Part shown: positions 6,860-15,498 of the stretch, piece by piece
Layout: every line of letters begins with the position of its first letter
Position numbering within the stretch: position 1 is the stretch's first letter
Assembly: GCA_012032475.1 (NCBI GenBank)
Contig: JAAUSY010000016.1
Coordinates: 1-40,367, forward strand
Length of the DNA: 40,367 bases
Reading direction: 5' to 3'
DNA from: Chloroflexaceae bacterium
GTDB taxonomy: Bacteria > Chloroflexota > Chloroflexia > Chloroflexales > Chloroflexaceae
Notes under the pieces: model-generated
What the model was told of the DNA's origin: nothing
What the model saw: only the letters and a program-made list of their open reading frames with translations
Databases searched by the model: none
Program-made: the position numbers and the translations under genes

Positions 6860-9800
6860 ATGAAGGACCTTCACCGTTCCCTTGCCTTCCCTATTATCCT
6901 GCTCTACGTCGGGCTTTCTGGCCTATGGTTCGTGCTCACTCATAGCCTCGCCAGCCAGCTCTGGAGCCGCTCGCCGGAGGCGCTGGTTCCTGCCCTCGTG
7001 AGCGATGGGGTCTTTTTGCTGACCAGTGCGCTGCTGCTCTATGGAGCTTTCAAGATAACCCGACGCTGGCACACCCGCACCGAAGCAGAACTGCGCCGGG
7101 TACACCGGGCCTTGAAGACACTCAGCGCGTGCAACCAGATACTCGTGCGTGCCACCGACGAAGCCACCCTCTTGCAGGAGCTATGCCAGAGCCTGGTGCA
7201 GACCGGGGGCTACCGCCTGGCGTGGGTTGGGTTTGCCGAGCAAAGTGGGGGCGAAAAGCGGGTGCGCCCGGCGGCGCAGGCCGGGTACGACGACGGCTAC
7301 CTCGAATCGGTGCGTATTACCTGGGACGAGAGCGAATGGGGGCGCAGCCCGGTCGGCACTGCCATCCGCACCGGGCAGGTTGCCATTGCCCGGAACATTC
7401 GCACCGACCCCGACTTTGCCCCCTGGTGCGACGACGCCCTCCGCCGCGGCTATGCCTCATCCATTGCGCTGCCGCTGGCGCTGCCCGGCCAGAGCAGCGA
7501 GCACCCGGCCCGTGAACCTGCGCTACGGGGGATGCTGGCTATCTATGCCCAGGAGCCGGACGCCTTCGATGAGGCGGAAATAGACCTGCTCAAGGAGCTT
7601 GCTAGCGACCTGACCTACGGCATCGTGGCACTGCGCACCCGCGACGAACACCGCCGCATCGAATCGCGCCTGGCGAACATCCTGGAGATCGCCGTCAATG
7701 CGATGATTGCGGTTGATGCCCACCACCGCGTGCTGCTGTTCAACCCGGCGGCGGAACTGACTTTTGGCTACCATCGCCACGAAATGGACGGCAAGCCCTT
7801 TGATATGCTGCTCATGCCGTCGTCGGTGGACACCTACTATGCCTATGCGCAGGAGGTTGTGGGGTTGACCAGGGCCCAGCGCAGTGGGGCCTATTGCGAA
7901 GTGCTGGCCTGCCGTCGCGGAGGCCGGCCCTTCCCGGCAGAACTTTCCCTGGCGGCATCGCAGCAGAACGAAGATCCGACCTTCACCATCATTCTCCGGG
8001 ATATTACCGACCGCAAGCAGGCAGAGGACGAACTCATCGCCTCGCGTGACCGCATTCAGACGGTCCTGGAGCGCATTACCGATGCCTTCTTTTCGCTGGA
8101 TACGGCGTGGCGCTTTGTGTATGCTAATCGGGAGGCCGAGCGGTTGCTCCGGAAGAGCCGCGACGAACTGCTGGGGCAGAATGTCTGGGAGGTGTTCCCC
8201 GAAGCCGTCGAAACCGATTTCTACCGCCAGTATCACCGGGCGATGGAGCAGCAGGTTTCGACCACGGCCGAAGACTACTACAAGCCGATGGCAACCTGGT
8301 TCGAGGCCCATGCCTACCCTTCCCCAGACGGGTTGTCGGTCTATTTCCGCGATATTACCGAGCGAAAGCAGGCCGAACAGGAACTTCGGCGCGTCAACCG
8401 GGCGCTCAGAACCCTGAGCGAATGTAACCAGGTGCTTGTGCGGGCCACCGATGAGGCCAGTCTCTTGCACCAGATATGCCAGGGCATTGTGCAGACGGGG
8501 GGCTACCTCCTGGCGTGGGTCGGGTTTGCCGAACCAGATAGCGAACGGCGGGTGCGCCCGGTGGCACAGGCGGGCGACCCGAACGGCTATGTCGAATCGC
8601 TCTTCATCACCTGGTCGGACACAGAGTGGGGCCAGGGACCGACGGGCAAAGCGGTTCGGACCGGGCAGACCCAGGTGGTCCGGCACATTCAGACCGACCC
8701 GAACTACCACCTCTGGCGCGAAAATGCGCTCCGGCGCGGCTTTGTTTCGTCCATTGCGCTGCCGCTGGTCTGTCCCGACCGCGAGGGTTCGGACCGGGGG
8801 GGCGACCAGGACCAGGACCGGGAAGACACCGGAGATATCTCCGTCCTGGGCGCGCTGAATATCTATGCTCACGAGCCGGATGCCTTCGATGAGGCGGAAA
8901 TAGACCTGCTCAAGGAGCTTGCCAGCGACCTGGTGTATGGCATCGTGGCGCTGCGCGTGCGAGACGAACACCGCCGCGCCGAGGCGCAGTTGCGCTATCA
9001 AAAGACGCTGCTGGAGTGTCAGAACGAGGCGGCCATTGATGGTATCCTGGTGACGTCAAGCGCCCGCGAGTGGCTTTCGTTCAACCGTCGCTTTGTGGAG
9101 ATGTGGGGATTGTCGGACGAGGTGGTGGCGATGCGAAACCTCCAGGCGGCGCTGGAGTCGGTGCTCAGCAATGTCACCGATGCAGACGCCTTTCAGGAGA
9201 AGATTCGCATGCTCTATGAAAACCCCCATCAGACCAGTTGGGACGAGATTGTTTTGCGCGATGGGCGCGTTTTTGAGCGGTATACGGCACCGGTGGCCGA
9301 TGCGGGGGGGAAGTATTACGGGCGGGTGTGGTTCCATCGGGATGTGAGCGAGAGCCGGCGATTGTTGCAGGAGGTCCGCGTTGCCCACGAGCGCTTGCAG
9401 TCGCTTTCGCGCCGTCTGGTCGAGGTGCAGGAGGCCGAACGCCGCCATATTGCTCGCGAACTCCACGACGAAATCGGGCAGTCGCTCACTGGCTTGCACC
9501 TGCTCCTGGAGATGACCAGCCGCCTGCCGACGCCTGAGACGGTGGGCAAGAACGTGCAAGAGGCGCGGACACTGGTCAATGAGTTGATAGCTCAGGTGCG
9601 CGAGATGTCGCTCAACCTCCGCCCGGCGATGCTGGACGACCTGGGGTTGCTGCCCACACTGCGCTGGTTTTTCCAGCGATACACCACCCAGACGGATATT
9701 CGGGTGCATTTCAGGCACACCGGTATGGAGCAGCGGTTTGCGTCGGAGGTTGAGACGGTGGTCTACCGCCTGGTGCAGGAGGCTCTGACCAACGTGGCCC

Positions 9801-10036
9801 GCTATGCTGGGGTGGACGAAGTCACGGTGCGGCTCTGGAGCGACCAGGATACCATCGGGCTTCAGGTTGAGGACGAGGGAAAGGGGTTCGACCCGGAGAT
9901 GGCCTTTGCCCAGGCGACGTCCAGCGGTCTGGCCGGCATGCGCGAACGGGTGATGCTGCTTGGGGGCGACCTGGTGATCGAATCGTCACCCGGAAGCGGG
10001 ACATGCGTAGCTGCTGAGCTTCCGCTCGGTGGGTAG
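6860..10036 (+). CDS. membrane sensor histidine kinase, GAF-PAS-PAS-GAF-PAS-HisKA_3
   Basis: 1058 aa with a good GAGGGAG site before ATG 6860. Two membrane helices (about 7-27 and 47-70) are followed by GAF1 (about 90-260), PAS (270-385), PAS (390-505), GAF2 (515-700), a PAS-like domain (710-835), a HisKA_3 dimerisation domain and a HATPase_c domain. The phospho-acceptor is H869 in ARELHDEIGQ. The ATPase motifs are EALTNVARYAG and DEGKGF, then GLAGMRERV. The two GAF domains are close duplicates even at DNA level (about 7555-7655 versus 8872-8972). HisKA_3 kinases normally pair with NarL/LuxR-type regulators, but none is adjacent on this strand. Co-transcription with the metal importer suggests that it senses envelope or metal state; that is inference. 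Confidence 0.9.
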   Translation: MKDLHRSLAFPIILLYVGLSGLWFVLTHSLASQLWSRSPEALVPALVSDGVFLLTSALLLYGAFKITRRWHTRTEAELRRVHRALKTLSACNQILVRATDEATLLQELCQSLVQTGGYRLAWVGFAEQSGGEKRVRPAAQAGYDDGYLESVRITWDESEWGRSPVGTAIRTGQVAIARNIRTDPDFAPWCDDALRRGYASSIALPLALPGQSSEHPAREPALRGMLAIYAQEPDAFDEAEIDLLKELASDLTYGIVALRTRDEHRRIESRLANILEIAVNAMIAVDAHHRVLLFNPAAELTFGYHRHEMDGKPFDMLLMPSSVDTYYAYAQEVVGLTRAQRSGAYCEVLACRRGGRPFPAELSLAASQQNEDPTFTIILRDITDRKQAEDELIASRDRIQTVLERITDAFFSLDTAWRFVYANREAERLLRKSRDELLGQNVWEVFPEAVETDFYRQYHRAMEQQVSTTAEDYYKPMATWFEAHAYPSPDGLSVYFRDITERKQAEQELRRVNRALRTLSECNQVLVRATDEASLLHQICQGIVQTGGYLLAWVGFAEPDSERRVRPVAQAGDPNGYVESLFITWSDTEWGQGPTGKAVRTGQTQVVRHIQTDPNYHLWRENALRRGFVSSIALPLVCPDREGSDRGGDQDQDREDTGDISVLGALNIYAHEPDAFDEAEIDLLKELASDLVYGIVALRVRDEHRRAEAQLRYQKTLLECQNEAAIDGILVTSSAREWLSFNRRFVEMWGLSDEVVAMRNLQAALESVLSNVTDADAFQEKIRMLYENPHQTSWDEIVLRDGRVFERYTAPVADAGGKYYGRVWFHRDVSESRRLLQEVRVAHERLQSLSRRLVEVQEAERRHIARELHDEIGQSLTGLHLLLEMTSRLPTPETVGKNVQEARTLVNELIAQVREMSLNLRPAMLDDLGLLPTLRWFFQRYTTQTDIRVHFRHTGMEQRFASEVETVVYRLVQEALTNVARYAGVDEVTVRLWSDQDTIGLQVEDEGKGFDPEMAFAQATSSGLAGMRERVMLLGGDLVIESSPGSGTCVAAELPLGG

Positions 10037-10414
10037 GGCCTGCGAGATGGCCCGTTCGAGCTGATAGGCCGCATCCTGACGGAAGAAATCTCGCTTGAAG
10101 AGGTAGTCGTTGGCGCCCAGTTCTCGCGCCCGCTGCACCTCGTGGTCGCAGTCGCATTCGCTCAGGATGAGCACCGGGATATCCGCGGTGGAGTGGTTCC
10201 GCTTGAGGCGTTCCAATACTTGAAATCCGTTCATTGAGGGCAGGTTAAGGTCCAGCAGGATGAGGTGGGGTATCCTGGTGCAGGCTTCTTGCCACCCTTT
10301 CTTGCCATCGTCGGCAAGGTGGACCTGGTAACCCAGACAACTGAGGAGGAGCCAGAAACGGAGCGCCTGACTGCGGCTGTCTTCAATCAACAAGATGAAA
10401 ATGTCCTGTCCCAT
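9986..10414 (-). CDS. single-domain response regulator (CheY-like receiver)
   Basis: 142 aa. The acidic pair E11-D12 (LLIEDSR), phospho-acceptor D55 (LILLDLNLPSMNGF), the Ser in LILSECD and the Lys in DYLFKRDFF complete a receiver; there is no output domain. ATG 10414 is chosen because a GAGG site lies 8 nt upstream; in-frame starts at 10435 and 10483 lack one. The gene converges on the histidine kinase and their 3' ends overlap by 51 nt, so the C-terminal 16 or so codons are read on both strands. It may act as a phosphate sink or protein-interaction regulator; the cognate kinase is unproven. Confidence 0.88.
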   Translation of the reverse strand: MGQDIFILLIEDSRSQALRFWLLLSCLGYQVHLADDGKKGWQEACTRIPHLILLDLNLPSMNGFQVLERLKRNHSTADIPVLILSECDCDHEVQRARELGANDYLFKRDFFRQDAAYQLERAISQALPTERKLSSYACPASG

Positions 10415-10707
10415 AGCATAGACCTCACTGTCCATGATGTTTGACCAGAGATGCGTCAGAGATGCCTTAGAGATGCTCAACAAGCAGGGGAGATAAAAGG
10501 CCTTTCCAGAGGACCTGTGCCAGGTGCTATATCAGGGGAGGATGCTTGTGCGGCTTCTGGATAAGGCCTTCAGGTATTATGTATCTCGGACGCATGAACG
10601 AGATTTGTTGAGGTTCAGTATACCGCGGCGTGGTTGGCGGGGCTATGCGTAGCTCTACGTAAAACCATGTCGGAGAACTACGTAATTCTATGTTCCGAAA
10701 AGGAGCA
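10415..10707. other. intergenic region upstream of the receiver gene
   Basis: 293 nt lie between the secA stop and the receiver start (both minus strand). They contain the paired CTACGTAA repeats listed separately, a TATACT hexamer on the minus strand (10617-10622) without a convincing -35, and no open frame that looks coding. Confidence 0.6.
10655..10696. promoter_or_regulatory. direct repeat pair with CTACGTAA core, possible operator
   Basis: CTACGTAA occurs at 10655-10662 and again at 10678-10685, 23 bp apart. Each is followed by a similar ATGT and C-G-A element, and a preceding GCGTAG makes a partial third half-site. The 23-bp phase (about two helix turns) is typical for tandem regulator sites. 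It lies about 240 nt upstream of the receiver gene start. Confidence 0.4.
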
Positions 10708-13700
10708 TTAGCGCCGGGCCTTCTTCCGTCGCTTCTTCGGGGCGGTCTCGCCGTCGGTTGGATTGGGCGCGGGTGGCGGGCTGGCTGGCGGCGCGGTTCG
10801 TCCCCGCGCCACCGGCGGCTGATGGGTGGGTTTCCCGCGTGGTGCCCCGGCTCCATTCCCACTTCCACTGCTGACAGCCACAACCGCCTCGTCCTGATCG
10901 TCCTGGTCTTCGTCGTCATGGCTGCGCCCTCGCTGCACCTGTTTTCTGGTTTCGGGGGTGCTCCGACCGTGGCAATACTTGTATTTCTTGCCGCTCCCGC
11001 ACGGGCAGGGGTCGTTCGGGCCGACTTTGGGCATCTCGCGGCGGATGGTGTGCCCGGTGGGCTTGCGCTGGTCATTTGCCCGCTTCGTGCTCACCAGTTC
11101 GTAGCCAGAGCGGGCGGCCTGTTCACGCAAGGCCATCTCCCGCCGGTATTGCTCTACGTAGTTCCAGAATTCGGGGAGTTGCTGGAAGAACTTGCGCACC
11201 ACCGTCTGGTCAATGCTGGTCAGCAGTTCGTTGAACATGCGGTAGCCCTGGGTCTGATATTGGACCAGGGGGTCGCGCTGTCCGATAGCCTGTAACCCGA
11301 TACCCTGGCGCAGGTGTTCCATCGCGGTCAGATATTCCTGCCATTCGCGGTCTATCGTCTGGAGCATCAGCGAGCGCTGGAACTGGTTCAACTGCTCGTC
11401 GCCAATGGCCCTGCGCCACTGGTTGAAGGTCTGGCTCAGCACTTCAGCGAGCATGGCGCGGATGGCGTCCGGGTCGAGTTGGTCCAGCACATCGCCCACC
11501 AGCGCCATTCCGTAGCTCAAGATGGAACTGATGATGGTGTTTCGTTCGTTGGCCGATAGGTTGGACGACGCGGCTGAGGAAGCTGGACCGGAGACGGGTT
11601 GTAGTTCCTGGTAGAGCGTCGTGATGGCGTCTTGCTGGATAGCCTGTTGTTCTTCTTCTGCCAACTCCGCGGTGATGTGCCGCAGCCTTTCGCGGTAGAG
11701 GGCGATATAGTGTTCGCGCTGGTGTTCCCGCTCGGTCTGGGGCTGGTTGGGGCGCAGGACTTCGTGGGGGAGCGGCAGGATAGGCAGCAGCGAGAAGAGT
11801 TCCCGCGTGAGCAGGTCAATATGGTGCCCGGCTTCGCGGTTGGGGGGGATGTATGCCTCCAGGGCGCGCTGGAGCCGGTCCGACGACAACCCCGCCAGGC
11901 GGGCAAGGTCGGAGTTGTGGTCGGGTCCCTCGTCGTGGTCGTTGTCGGGGTCCGGGTCCGGGGTCCGGGGTTGGATTTCGGGCAGGATGGTTTGCAGGCG
12001 GCGCTGAACCAGGGAGAGGTTGACTTCGTCGGTGGCCGGGTTGGTGGCCTCGGCGATGGCTTCGCTGATTTGCCCCTGGAGCCACGTTTCGTAGCCAGTC
12101 AGGTATTGTTCCAGGAGGCGGTCTATCTCTTTGCCAAACAGCTCTTTGATGCGGTCTTCCAGGTCGCCACCGCGCTGCTCGCGCCAGAGTTCGTGGATAT
12201 ATTGCCGGGCCTCGTCGTAGTCGGCCTGGCTCAGGGTTGCTTCGGCGTCGTCGGGCATATCCAGCACATCGCACAGTTCATCTACGAAGACCGGAATGGC
12301 GTGGTGCTGCTGGTCTTTGATGAGCGGCAGCAGCAGCGTGGGAAGTTCCTGGTCGCCGGCATCTCGCAGCCGGGCGATGTCAAACGATACATCGGGGAGC
12401 AGCCGCGCTACGCGCCCCCGCACCACCTCCTCGTCCAGCGCGGCGGTGGCGTGCAGTTCGTCGCGGATTTCGGAGAACAGGACGTCGGGGTGAAAGTAGC
12501 GGGCCAGCAGTTCTTCGATGCGGTGCTGGTCTCTGGCTTCTTCGAGGATGCGGCGGCGGCGGGTGTAGATCACCTCGCGCTGCCGGTTCATCACGTCGTC
12601 GTATTCGACGGTGTGCTTGCGGATATCGAAGTTGTAGCCTTCGACGCGGGTCTGGGCCCCTTCGATGCTCTTGCTGATGAGCCGATGCTCGATGGCGATA
12701 TCGTCTTCGACCCCAAGCCGTTCCATCACGCCGCGGATGGCATCCATCCGGCCAAACCGTTTCATCAGTTCGTCTTCCAGCGAGAGGTAGAAACGGGACG
12801 AGCCGGGGTCGCCCTGCCGTCCGGAGCGCCCCCGGAGCTGGTTGTCTATGCGGCGGGCTTCGTGGCGTTCGGTGCCGATGACGTGGAGACCACCGGCGGT
12901 TTTAATCCGCTCGTGGTTTTCGCGGCACTCGCGCTGGATACGGGCGATGTCGTCCAGGTAGTCGAGCTTCAGGCCGGGCGTGTCCCGAACGAGGGTGTGG
13001 GATTCGTCCATCTCCCCGTGCAGCACCAGTTGCACCAGCCGGGCGCGGGCGGTGTAGATGCGGTCGAAGAGCTTGCCCGCCAGGAAGTTGGGGCGGTCGC
13101 GGCGGTGTTCGCGGTAGACCTTGCAGTCGGTGCGCAGGTGTTGTATTTCGACGATGTTTTCCTCACTCAGTTCGTCGTAGTCGCGCACGATGCGGCGAGC
13201 GCGGGTCAGGTTGCCCTGCAAGACCGACCGCACCAGTTCGCGCTTCTGTTCGTAGAGCACCTGGGGCACGTGAGACAGAACGGTGTTGACGAGGAAGAGG
13301 TGTTCTCCTTCCTGCTCAATCTGTTCGATGGCCTGTTCGTACCAGGCGTGCAGGCGGTTCAGTTCGTCCACGAGGTCGCTGGTAAGCATCCCGCGGCTGC
13401 GCTCAATGAGCGTCTGGGGGGGCATCTTCTGGGTTTTGTGTTCTCCGAAGAGGCTCTGGGCCAGTTCTTCGATCTGTTTGCGGTCCACGCCGGTGTCGCG
13501 CAGGTGGCGGGCCGCCAGGGCTTCGGGGTTGCCGCCAAGCAGAATGTCCGTCCCACGACCGGCCATGTTGGTGGCAATAGTCACGGTGCCGGGCTGCCCC
13601 GCCTGGGCGATAATGGCGGCTTCGTCGGCGTTCTGCTTGGCGTTGAGGACGTGCAGTCGGACCTGGTCGCTCCGTATCAGGTCGCCCAGGTCGCGCCGGA

Positions 13701-15171
13701 TCATGGCACTGAGCCGTTCCGAGGTTTCGACGGCGGTTGTGCCCACGAGAATGGGCTGCCCCTGCAAGGCTCGACTGCGGAGTTCGCCGGTCACCGCGTG
13801 GAACTTGGCGTCTTCCGTGCGGTAAATCTGGTCGGTCATGTCTTCGCGGATGCAGGGCTTGTTGGTGGGGATGACGGTCACTTCGAGGTTGTAGATTTTG
13901 GCAAACTCTTCGCTCTCGGTGGCGGCGGTTCCGGTCATCCCCGACAGCTTCTCATACATGCGGAAGTAGTTCTGGAAGGTGATGGTTGCATAGGTGACGG
14001 TCTCGCGCCGCACGCTGACGCCCTCTTTGGCCTCGACGGCCTGGTGCAGGCCATCGCTCCAGCGGCGGCCCGGCATCAGGCGTCCGGTGAATTCATCTAC
14101 GATGATGACTTCGCCATCCTGGATGACATAATCTTTGTCGCGGTGGTAGAGGAAGCGGGCTTTGAGCGCGTTTTCCAGGTAGTGGGTCAGTCCGCTGTGC
14201 TGCGGGTCGTAGACGCTTTCGCCGGGGCCAAGCTCTTCCAGTTGCGTTTCAACCTTCGCCAGTCCTTCTTCGGTGATGACGACGCTGCGGCTCTTCAAGT
14301 CTATCATGACGTCGCCATCGGGCTGGGACCCTTTCTTCACTTCGTCCGGGGTGACGCGCCCGGCCCGCAGGGGGCGCACGAGCTGGGCAAAGCGGGCATA
14401 TTCCGGGCTGGACTGGCTGGATGGCCCGCTGATGATCAGGGGGGTGCGAGCTTCGTCAATGAGGATGTTGTCTACTTCGTCCACGATGGCGAAGTGATGC
14501 CCGCGCTGGACCACCTGCTCGAAGCGGTGGACCATGTTGTCTCGCAGGTAGTCGAAGCCGAATTCGTTGTTGGTGCCGTAGGTGATATCGGCTTCGTAGG
14601 CTTCGCGGCGGGTGCAGGGCCGCCAATGCACCAGGCGTTCGTCATCGAGCGAGGTGGAGGGATCCACGAAGTCGGGGTCGAACAGGGCGGAGAAGTCGTG
14701 CCCGACAAAGCCCACACTCATGCCCAGGAGGTGGTAGATCGGCCCCATCCAGCCGGCGTCGCGGCGGGCGAGGTAGTCGTTCACGGTGACCAGGTGGGTC
14801 CCTTCGCCCTCCAGAGCGTTCAGGTAGAGGGGCAGGGTCGCTACGAGGGTTTTGCCCTCGCCGGTTTTCATCTCGGCAATGCGGCCCTGGTGGAGCACCA
14901 TCCCGCCTATCAACTGGACATCGTAGTGGCGCATGCCGACGGTGCGCCACGATGCCTCGCGCACGGTGGCGAAGGCTTCGGGCAGCAGGTCGTCCAGCGT
15001 TTCGCCCTCGCTCAGGCGCTGGCGAAAGGCGCTCGTCTTTTCGCGCAGGTCGGCGTCGGAAAGCTGCTGGTAGTCTGGCCCCAGGGCATTGACCCGGTCA
15101 ACCAGCGGTTGGTATCGCTGCCGGACCTTCTTTTCGTTCTCGCCAAACAGTTTTTTCAGCCAGTGTAGCAT
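10708..15171 (-). CDS. secA: preprotein translocase ATPase SecA, extended form
   Basis: 1487 aa, against about 840-1000 in most bacteria. SecA drives Sec-dependent export by ATP hydrolysis at the SecYEG channel. Visible features are Walker A MKTGEGKT (101-108), the DEVD box (231-234), [19 protein letters not shown] (360-378), [10 protein letters not shown] (534-543), and the [20 protein letters not shown] block (765-784). A roughly 200-residue helical insert (about 551-755) separates [10 protein letters not shown] from [13 protein letters not shown]. The scaffold/wing region after [10 protein letters not shown] (about 857-866) is also expanded by several hundred residues. The zinc motif [14 protein letters not shown] (about 1389-1402) is not terminal; an acidic, then Pro-rich, then basic tail (ending KKRRKKARR) adds 85 residues. 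No frame disruption is seen. Confidence 0.97.
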   Translation of the reverse strand: MLHWLKKLFGENEKKVRQRYQPLVDRVNALGPDYQQLSDADLREKTSAFRQRLSEGETLDDLLPEAFATVREASWRTVGMRHYDVQLIGGMVLHQGRIAEMKTGEGKTLVATLPLYLNALEGEGTHLVTVNDYLARRDAGWMGPIYHLLGMSVGFVGHDFSALFDPDFVDPSTSLDDERLVHWRPCTRREAYEADITYGTNNEFGFDYLRDNMVHRFEQVVQRGHHFAIVDEVDNILIDEARTPLIISGPSSQSSPEYARFAQLVRPLRAGRVTPDEVKKGSQPDGDVMIDLKSRSVVITEEGLAKVETQLEELGPGESVYDPQHSGLTHYLENALKARFLYHRDKDYVIQDGEVIIVDEFTGRLMPGRRWSDGLHQAVEAKEGVSVRRETVTYATITFQNYFRMYEKLSGMTGTAATESEEFAKIYNLEVTVIPTNKPCIREDMTDQIYRTEDAKFHAVTGELRSRALQGQPILVGTTAVETSERLSAMIRRDLGDLIRSDQVRLHVLNAKQNADEAAIIAQAGQPGTVTIATNMAGRGTDILLGGNPEALAARHLRDTGVDRKQIEELAQSLFGEHKTQKMPPQTLIERSRGMLTSDLVDELNRLHAWYEQAIEQIEQEGEHLFLVNTVLSHVPQVLYEQKRELVRSVLQGNLTRARRIVRDYDELSEENIVEIQHLRTDCKVYREHRRDRPNFLAGKLFDRIYTARARLVQLVLHGEMDESHTLVRDTPGLKLDYLDDIARIQRECRENHERIKTAGGLHVIGTERHEARRIDNQLRGRSGRQGDPGSSRFYLSLEDELMKRFGRMDAIRGVMERLGVEDDIAIEHRLISKSIEGAQTRVEGYNFDIRKHTVEYDDVMNRQREVIYTRRRRILEEARDQHRIEELLARYFHPDVLFSEIRDELHATAALDEEVVRGRVARLLPDVSFDIARLRDAGDQELPTLLLPLIKDQQHHAIPVFVDELCDVLDMPDDAEATLSQADYDEARQYIHELWREQRGGDLEDRIKELFGKEIDRLLEQYLTGYETWLQGQISEAIAEATNPATDEVNLSLVQRRLQTILPEIQPRTPDPDPDNDHDEGPDHNSDLARLAGLSSDRLQRALEAYIPPNREAGHHIDLLTRELFSLLPILPLPHEVLRPNQPQTEREHQREHYIALYRERLRHITAELAEEEQQAIQQDAITTLYQELQPVSGPASSAASSNLSANERNTIISSILSYGMALVGDVLDQLDPDAIRAMLAEVLSQTFNQWRRAIGDEQLNQFQRSLMLQTIDREWQEYLTAMEHLRQGIGLQAIGQRDPLVQYQTQGYRMFNELLTSIDQTVVRKFFQQLPEFWNYVEQYRREMALREQAARSGYELVSTKRANDQRKPTGHTIRREMPKVGPNDPCPCGSGKKYKYCHGRSTPETRKQVQRGRSHDDEDQDDQDEAVVAVSSGSGNGAGAPRGKPTHQPPVARGRTAPPASPPPAPNPTDGETAPKKRRKKARR

Positions 15172-15498
15172 CAGGTCGTTCGTTCCTTTCTCTTGCGCCG
15201 GGCTGCGGGCTTATCGCCAGCAAACCCTGTCGTTGAGCATTATACCATGGGGCTTGCTGGGGCTTGCGGCCTGCTCCTCCGTGCGTTTCCCTCCTGCTTC
15301 CCTCCCTCTTCACCGGGGGATTTCCCGCTATGTTTCTGAAGTGTGCTATACTGAAACCTGACACCTGGACGAGCAAGAAAAGAAGCCCGGTTTTTGCTGG
15401 AAAGCAACCGGAATGCCAGCGGAGGGGAGATGATTCCCTTGCCGCCCGGTGATGGCTATGGATGAGATCTGGAATATGGACTGGATAGGGACAACGAA
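15172..15498. other. divergent intergenic region between secA and the PAS-STAS gene
   Basis: 327 nt without a coding frame. A TATAAT on the minus strand (15239-15244) preceded by TGG is a good extended -10 for secA, giving a leader of about 60 nt. On the plus strand TATACT (15347-15352) is a candidate -10 for the PAS-STAS gene, with a poor -35. Two GGCTTGC copies (15251-15257 and 15261-15267) lie upstream of the secA -10. Confidence 0.6.
15239..15247 (-). promoter_or_regulatory. secA extended -10 promoter element
   Basis: Read on the minus strand this is TGG-TATAAT. No clear -35 is present, in keeping with an extended -10 promoter. It lies 68 nt upstream of the secA start codon. Confidence 0.6.

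Noticed and set aside
7523-9001. 492-codon open frame antisense to the large histidine kinase
   Set aside because: The sense strand encodes recognisable GAF and PAS domains; the antisense product has no motif and follows from high third-position G+C.
11632-15168. 1178-codon open frame on the plus strand opposite secA
   Set aside because: It lies entirely antisense to an unmistakable secA; its translation is a Val/Gly/Phe/Asp-rich mirror of biased codons with no domain.
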